Below the pieces are notes generated by a model, which was given only the letters and a program-made list of their open reading frames with translations, was not told the origin of the DNA and ran no database searches. The translations under genes and the position numbers were made by a program. A stretch of DNA of 64,000 nt, taken from positions 10,403,666 to 10,467,665 of the forward strand of contig OZ024787.1 of NCBI GenBank assembly GCA_964017065.1. Direction: 5' to 3'. Source of the stretch: Haliclona indistincta. Its lineage: Eukaryota; Porifera; Demospongiae; Haplosclerida; Chalinidae. This document shows positions 57,401-64,000 of this stretch, piece by piece; the first letter of the stretch is position 1, and every line of letters starts with the position of its first letter.

Positions 57401-60400
57401 ACAGAGAAAGAAAAGAAATCTATAGAATTATGGCTTATATCTGTGGTGAACCATTACGTATATCACTAAATCAAAGGCTGCGCATACGACTCTGATGTTA
57501 TGTAGGGAACTATAGGAATGCATGGTCTTCTAGCCATTCAATTTTGCTACAATTCTGTATTACCTACTTGTTGATATACATTGTGGGGCAGTAGTGGATT
57601 TGTTCATTGCTGATCTACCATTTCTACATATCTCCACTCTATGTACCAAAATCCAAATTTAAATTCAAATCACAATTTAACTAGAGCAGAAAAATTAATG
57701 AACAATTTTAAAGCTCATCTATGGATTATTATGCCTCTGTGGGTCAGTGGAGCCACGAGGTATACAGCAGTCTGTTCGTCTGTGTATGTTGTGTGTGTGT
57801 ACTGTTTGTACACAATGCGAATCTCAGCAACCGCTTGCAACTAATAGCTGAAACTTGCATACAGGTATAGATCTTGATAGTTTAGGAAAACTAAATTTAG
57901 CACAACTGATTTGATATTATAAAGGCGGGCTTTGTTTTGAAGTTATGGTATAATTTGCTTACCTAAACAGCCGTTTCAAGCACTCGGGCCTTCTTCATAG
58001 TCAATAATATCTCAGATGGCTACTGTGCAACTTGAAGGTTGAAGGCTTGATCTGTGATTGTACAGCTCACACAACTCCATAGGCATCAGTGAAACTAACG
58101 AGCGAAAGCATCTTTGAGTTCACTAGCTGCTCTATAGGTGAGCAGAGCAGTTACAGTCACACCCAGCTATACATGTGAGCATAATTTGTTTGGCTTTAAT
58201 AGCTTTTGTAAAACTGCTTGTACTGTTGTACAGTTGCTAGATAGCTGTCGCTACATGCATTTCCATGCATAGCTCTGTTGCTAAGATCTGCTGCTTGCGT
58301 GCTTCCATGGTACTGCTTTCATTGATGCTTCCATGGCTCTATATACTACATGCATGTGTCAGTGCTGTCATATGCATCCGCCGGCTAATTGCATGCTAGG
58401 GCTAGCATACATGCTACTGCTAGCATCTGCACCTTTGGTGCTTTATTTTACAAGTTAGCGTATACACAATAATTTGAATCACTTACCAAGCAATTTGTCA
58501 TATTGTCCGCTGTCTTCATGATTACTTTCTGACTTGACTGCCATAGCATGATCCTGTATAACAAGAACAGCAGTGCATGAGAGTAAATGACGCACATAAC
58601 GATCAGCAAGTATAGCTACACTGTGCTTAATAGGTGTGGTCAAATATGTACCTGCAGTGCTCCATAGCTGTTATGATCATTTAGAGATTGTCTAGTGTTA
58701 TTGACTGATATTTAGTAAATACAACTTATATTCTCCTGAGATTTTTAATAGCTACATGGTATTTGGTACACAGCTGTTGACCATACGAAACACAACTAGC
58801 CAACACTCACTTTCTTTCCTTTAGTAGCCAGATATATTCTGGCTGCCATTGTGAACACCTCTACCACTCCCTCTCGTGTGAAAGCAGAACATTCTAAGTA
58901 ACCGTATGCACCAATCTTCTTTGCTATCTGCTTTCCTTCTTCAGGTGTGACAATGTTCCCAATTTTTGGATCATTACGAAGATCTTTCATTGTAGCAACG
59001 AGAAGGTAGGGCAAATTGGGACATTCATTCCGTATCTCTGATACAAAACGTTCAATGCTGTCAACTAACTCTTGCATGTTCCTTTTCATCCTGACGGAAA
59101 AACATAGAAGAACAACGTCTGCTTCAGGGTACATACGCTTTCGCAATCTCTCATAATCATGAAGAGCTACATGTAAGTGAGGAAAAGAAGGAAATTGGAA
59201 GCTGTGATTAAACCACAAACAGAATTAGCTGTGTACATGCAGACAAAGAGCCACACTTATAGACACAGTAAAACAGATACTAGATAATTATAGTACCAGA
59301 AGTATACAATGATCTGTATACTACGTCTTCTCTACGATAATAAAATCACTGCAACGTGGATACGACGGAAGCTCATGAAATTTACCAAGAAATGTCCAAT
59401 CTCCGTAGAGCATTTAAACACAGAAGCCGCAGAACATTTAAACACAGAAGCCGCTTCACTATCTTGTTTACTCACTTTGATGACAGTAAAGGACAAAAAT
59501 AATATAGTTTTCATTTTGTATTGAAAGGTTTGGTACGATATACTAAAATTGTACATGTAGAATTGTATGCGTCTTGCAAGTATTAATTTTGTTTCTTGAG
59601 GGTTTTCAAGTGCACAATGCCCAACTGAGCAATCGTTCTTGCATGAGTAAGACAAGCAGCTAAGGGTCTTTGAGCTCTAGTGCTTGCATTGTGCTGTTAA
59701 TAATTTTATCACACATGTAGATACAAGTGCAGATAGATGCCTTACTGTGGTGACCAACAAATATGAACAGTAAGTAATTTACTTATGATTGGCTAGCTCA
59801 GTTATTTCTAATGTCTTTTTTGCAAACAGGATCAAACACTGAGTTGCAATCCTGATGTCAAAGTCTTTCATTGGAATCTTAAGGCTCTTGGTGGTTATAA
59901 TATTAGGCCAGTGTGCGTGAATTTTTGTTTCTTGTCACTATCATGCACTTGAACCGAAGTGGGCGGGCCCAAGAATCATCGTAGATAAAAATAATTAATA
60001 TTCATAAAGAGCAGCAATTTCGTTAATTACCAAGTAACTGCGCATCACATAGAGCATCACTAGACAGCACTGTGAAATGTTGCTTTTTGAAACTTTTCTT
60101 ATGTTTAAACGTTTCTTATGATTCAATACTAAAATGTATAGTAAAAAGGCCTTCTGTGGTGGTTTAATTACGTAAAATCACAATAATGAAAATTTGGTGC
60201 GGCTCTGGCTATCAAGCGTAAGTATACGAAGCTGATAGTACAACTGCAGTACTTCATCCGTGGACCACGAGGCGGTCATCACCTCGTCATAGCACGTTTT
60301 TCTAAGTTACGAACATTTCATCACGCCTCTGTCGCGAAACCAAGTATAGAGTGATAAATTGTGTGTCAATATACCTGCAGTGTCGCACACATCTAGTTCC

Positions 60401-60570
60401 AGCCTTTTCCCATCCACCTTGAAGTCGGTCACGGCATAGGTTTCAAAGATAGTAGGTATCCATTCTTCGGAAAACTCCTTACCACATATAGCATAGCACA
60501 GCCTGGTTTTGCCACAAGACGCAGGGCCGCCTACAAGATAAAATTTCGCTTTGTGATGAATAGTGGTCAT
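54489..60570 (-). CDS. Predicted Rho-like / Roc-COR-like GTPase with C-terminal Death domain
   Basis: Exons read on the minus strand: 60570 to about 60377 (MTTIHHKAKFYLV, P-loop GPASCGKT, switch I IPTIFETY, DVCDTA); about 59173-58811 (HDYERLRKRMYPEADVVLLC, YLLVATMKDLRND, GAYGYLECSA, ATKGKK); about 58556-58491 (DHAMAVKSESNHEDSGQY); about 57396-55283 (P-loop GPSCVGKTTARRRL, VDIGGQPECHE, ILIGTYLDRT, then a COR-like winged-helix region); 55204-55153; 54853-54568 (Death-like: NWHGLGLQLNL, WLKSSPTASWDDLIAALRAIG); and a last exon ending at 54489. All joins keep phase, so one protein of about 1,030 residues is predicted. Roc and Death domains suggest signalling or cell-death control in the cytosol (inference). 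Alternatively the Rho part is a separate gene ending KKVSVG-stop at 58796; that form would lack a CAAX box. Confidence 0.65.
57400..58490 (-). other. Intron between the linker exon and the Roc exon
   Basis: About 1.1 kb with no coding signal. It is T/G-rich with many TGCATGC-type words. A promoter for a separate Roc-Death transcript could lie here if the fusion model is wrong, but none is recognisable. Confidence 0.4.
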
Positions 60571-60884
60571 GAAGACCTAAAGATTAGAAGAAATTAAACA
60601 AGAAACAATTTGACGTGGCACGAATAAACAAGGTTCTCACTCGAAAGTTATCAAAGCTTTCTCTACGATGATCGGCCGGGTATAAGGGCGTGACAAAGTT
60701 AATGTTCATTGGAATACGTACCCCTTGCGTGGTAGAATACTTGGCGTCATGAAGCACCAAAAGTGCAGATGCCTCGGTGGAATTTTCATCTCACATCACA
60801 GCAGCTATTATACCTAGCTGTCGGTACACACACTGAGCAATCAGAAGCCATGCAATCAGTGCTGACCCGCAGAGTCGAAGGAAA

Positions 60885-60957
60885 TCCCATAGAAGAGATC
60901 CCAAAGAAGAGATCCCATAGAAGAGATCATAGAAGAGATCCCATAGAAGTCGCCAGA
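60885..60957. repeat. Tandem GAAGAGATCCCATA repeat
   Basis: About five copies of a 14-base unit, one shortened (GAAGAGATCATA). It is intergenic. Confidence 0.85.
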
Positions 60958-61858
60958 GTCGAAGGTGAGCTCGAGCGCGCTCCCGAACATGCACCCAGGC
61001 CACTTGCATGCCACAAACATTTCTTACCTGTACATGTGTACACAACAACCTGTATGTACATGATGATGTACATGTAAGTGCAAAACTGAAACGAATTCAA
61101 AATCAATTTGACAATAAAATTAGTTATTAACACACAATACTATTGCCGGGGTATATAATGTGGTACGCCTATGGTAATCAACATCTACCATGCAATCACA
61201 AGCTCGATGCAAAGCATTAACTGAACAGCTCGCACACTCAACTATAACTATGACGCATAGTTCGCCTCATGTGAATCCATCCTTGAAATGCACAATGCCC
61301 ATTGCAACTTTAGAGATACAATCCTTAGCCACAGGTTAATTGAATTCCATATTTTTGTACGCACACACACACACACACACACACACCCAAGGGAAAAAAA
61401 CAGAGATAAATTTATACTCTGGTAAAACCCAAAGGTAATAAACAGCTCATACTATTGATATTATTTCATAATTATACAATGGTGCTTTATTACAACACCA
61501 GCGAGGATTTGTTTAGACAGGCTAAATAAGATCGACAAGCACATTGCCAACATTATAGTGCTGACCTGAAAAATTTTAGTTGCACCAGAGAAAACACAAT
61601 AATTACAATAGTGAGAGACAGAGTCCATAGCCTTGTCCGAGCCTTTCCGCTCCACCTCTTGATTGGTCACCTCATCTGTTGGTTGGTAACTGTGAGGAAA
61701 ATACTCAAAAAGATATCAAATAAAATCCTCGAGTGGAAGTGTGGGACAAACTGAGTCTTGCCTAGGAATGATTAACTATCGTACATGTACAGACCTACCA
61801 ACACCCACGCAAGCACAATGCAAACAAAATGAGACAATTATCTCAAATTCTCCATTGT

Positions 61859-61905
61859 AGGGATTGTGTTTGAGATAATTATATGCTCCACTGGGTTCTC
61901 CAGGA
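61859..61905 (+). pseudogene. Aldo-keto reductase exon 8 fragment
   Basis: After a TTGTAG acceptor-like sequence, GGATTGTGTTTGAG and ATATGCTCCACTGGGTTCTC match the start of exon 8 ([14 protein letters not shown]) of copies B and C. ATAATT replaces the bases between them and the frame is lost. No other reductase exon is near. It marks a former copy between C and D. Confidence 0.75.
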
Positions 61906-62620
61906 ATTAAAGTAACTTTGTCACTCAATCTGGATCACGTCAAGCCAAAACGAAGGTGATTTCAATGTGATCAGTCGAAGTTCCACTGATCTTGTGCGCA
62001 ACAGAAGGGAGAACCTTGCTATACACTCCACGTTTACTTTGTTGCAACAATAAGGACAGGAATAGTCAACCAGCATGCTTACTTAAAACGATTGCATGGC
62101 CGAGACGGTACCGAATACGTCTAGAAATCGTTGTTTGTTTTCTTCCAAGACTTGCTTTGGCTAGGAGACGACAGATAGAGAGAAGAAAATGTACCACCGT
62201 CCTTCTGCTGTGCAATGCTAACTACAAGTCACCCAGAAAACACTAGAAACAGCGTGTTCGAACTGCACGTGGACCCATTCGGACCTCCGTATGTGGATTG
62301 CATGAGCAGCCCGAGTTAAATCCAGACTACATTGTACATGCAGGTTAAATCCGGATAGCCTCGCGTTTACACGCAGTTCGATCCGGATTGGAGGCGTCGT
62401 GTAAACTTTAACAGTAAACGGGGCTTACTGCAGCAATGCTGCGTGATTTCTGGCGAAAGTTAGAAGTTCATAATATTAATTGATTCTGCCGTGCGTTTCT
62501 GCAATCTGATTGGATCGCAGAAATTAGTTGATACCCCCTTCAATAAAGCGAAGGGGCGGGGCTGCCAGACTAGCGATCGCGAATAAACCACGTGGGGGAG
62601 GGGCTATTGCCTGAGATGAA

Positions 62621-63506
62621 ATGGCAGGCACTGCGTGGGCGGTTAGCTGCAGCGTTTTCAGTTCTACGGCTGTAACTCCGCATTTTCTTCCCTTCTTAGA
62701 CAAAACTCAACACCGGAGCGATCATACCTTCCTTTGGTATAGGGTTAGTTATCAATAATAGTTTTTATCACGATTGTTTTTGCTCTGATTTTCAGTACAT
62801 GGCAGTCGCCAAAGGGTGCTGTCGGCAATGCTGTGCAGGTAGCAGTACGCGCTGGTTACCGCCATATTGACTGTGCATGGTACTACTTGAACGAGGAGGA
62901 GATTGGAGAAGCGCTAGAGATACTCTTCAAGGAAGGTGTGGTCAAGAGAGAAGAGCTTTTCATTACATCAAAGCTATGGTGAGTGCCTTAAAATTGCTGC
63001 TGCTATAAAAGAATTGCGTCTGTGTAGGAACGCTCATCAAGACCCAGAAGAAGTTCAGCCAGCATGCTGTGACACTTTGAAGAAACTAAAACTTGACTAC
63101 CTTGACCTTTATCTGGTTAGTTAATAACCCGAGAAACACTCTGTCTGAATATAATAGCCAAATTTCACAATTTCAACCTCTTATCAAGATTCATGGTCCA
63201 CTAGCCTTGAAGAAAGACACTAAATTTCCACCCAAACCGGAAGATATGTTGGGCTACGATGCTGAGAGAATGGGCAAAACATGGAAGGTAATAAGAATTG
63301 CAAGCCCAACATGCCTTTTTTCTGTATTGTACATAAACTTGTATTAAACGATATAAAACCCTTATAAAACCTGCATGTGTGCTTTCAGGCAATGGAGGAT
63401 CTGGTTCAGAAGGGACTGGTGAGGGCTATTGGAATTTCAAATTTCTCTATCACAAAGACTGAGAATCTACTGAAGACAGCAAAGATTGTCCCAGCTGTGA
63501 ACCAAG
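62621..63506 (+). CDS. Aldo-keto reductase, copy D, incomplete at the window edge
   Basis: Six exons are visible from ATG 62621 (MAGTAWA): [81 protein letters not shown]...[12 protein letters not shown] and [10 protein letters not shown]...VPAVNQ. Asp, Tyr, Lys and His are all present. Exons 7-9 are not found before 64000; the next intron is at least 490 bases, much longer than in A-C, or the gene is truncated. The promoter (CACGTGGGGGAGGGG) and first exons are almost those of copy B, but B has lost the SKLWN motif that D keeps. Confidence 0.75.
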
Positions 63507-64000
63507 GTATCTTTGTTAATACAAGCACATGTACGTAGTTGATAAAGAAAACAGTAGGATTACATAATAATTTATTATTGATTCACATAATGTACAGTGT
63601 CAAATGATACTGTTTAGCGGCAAATTCTGCTGAAGAAAATTTTCACAAAATTAATAAAGAAATTTAAACAGTAAATTTTGGACTAATTTTTGACATTATA
63701 ATTATTATCGTGCATAAAATTTTGTTTAACTGACAGGTACAGCCAATTTCAGCTATCTTGGAATTTTCTGTCTAATGTCTAATGTTCAATCCAGCATTTT
63801 AACACCTTAACACTCAATTAGTAAATTACAGTGTAGTGAGTCTGAGCAAGAGTAAGGTTGATGGAAGTTGCGATTTTTGAGGATGATTACATGATTAAAA
63901 CAAACAATCAAGATCATCTGCATGTAAGTAGCCACAATGACGAGACCATGCACGACAATCATGGCAAGTTATTGAGGCGAATGCAGCTATAATCAATAGT
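63507..64000. other. AT-rich sequence after reductase D exon 6
   Basis: No exon is seen. TACTGTTTAGCGGCAAATTC at about 63608 and an inverted TTTAAACAGTAAA at about 63664 may be ends of a decayed MITE, which could have lengthened this intron. Confidence 0.35.

Larger units (their letters stand above)
60571..62620. other. Intergenic region with simple repeats and a reductase scrap
   Basis: Divergent 5' flanks of the GTPase (-) and reductase D (+). It contains the 14-bp tandem repeat at 60885-60957, a CA run at 61365-61386, a reductase exon fragment at 61859-61905, and a short ATCCGGAT inverted motif near 62340-62390. The minus-strand segment near 61600-61680 (EVERKGSDKAMDSVSH) could be a stray exon, but nothing joins it. 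Confidence 0.45.

Noticed and set aside
58796..58811. Stop codon after KKVSVG as the end of an independent Rho gene
   Set aside because: AAA|GTGAGT is a strong donor, no CAAX motif precedes the stop, and the next exons join in phase; kept only as the alternative model.

Overview
The window looks like nuclear DNA of an early-branching animal, most likely a demosponge (inference). The genes are animal type: eIF3d, an MFSD11/UNC93-like transporter, a heparan sulfate 3-O-sulfotransferase, an espin-like ankyrin protein, RING/TRAF proteins, an Ig/FN3 receptor and a Death-domain GTPase. They are compact and intron-rich, with introns mostly 45 bp to 1 kb, GT..AG borders, TA/TTAA-flanked hairpin elements and many microsatellites. 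Exons were assigned by eye from reading frame, splice consensus and phase, so exon borders are approximate by a few bases unless a phase check is stated.

Layout, left to right. 1.8-6.5 kb (+): transmembrane receptor with one Ig and three FN3-like domains and a Tyr-containing tail. 7.8-11.3 and 14.8-18.2 kb (-): two nearly identical intronless proteins with a RING, TRAF zinc fingers and six tandem MATH/TRAF-C domains. Behind the first copy lies a broken 3' end of eIF3d; behind the second lies the intact eIF3d gene (20.5-24.2 kb, -). A TRAF+eIF3d-3' block has therefore been duplicated. 24.4-37.8 kb (-): MFSD11-like transporter, whose 6.5-kb intron hosts one or two unrecognised genes on the opposite strand. 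37.9-40.2 kb (+): membrane-anchored JmjC/cupin-8 oxygenase, head-to-head with the transporter. 41.0-42.0 kb (-): 3-O-sulfotransferase, head-to-head with the espin-like gene at 42.2-47.8 kb (+), which carries ankyrin repeats, a coiled coil and a C-terminal CH-like domain.

47.9-54.1 kb: tandem aldo-keto reductases (three apparently complete, one 3' relic) interleaved with three tRNA-Gly(TCC) genes on the opposite strand; a fourth reductase begins at 62.6 kb and runs off the window. 54.5-60.6 kb (-): a gene whose exons join in phase into Rho-like domain, Roc-like GTPase, COR-like region and Death domain.

The most unusual items are the predicted Rho-like/Roc-COR/Death fusion, whose Rho half has lost key GTPase residues; the six-MATH TRAF pair; the ankyrin+CH espin-like protein; and a recurrent link between microsatellites and splice sites, with (CT)n on the sense strand at acceptors and (GTGA)n at donors. 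The RING-TRAF and Death-domain proteins and the receptor would fit innate signalling, but nothing in the sequence proves that they act together.
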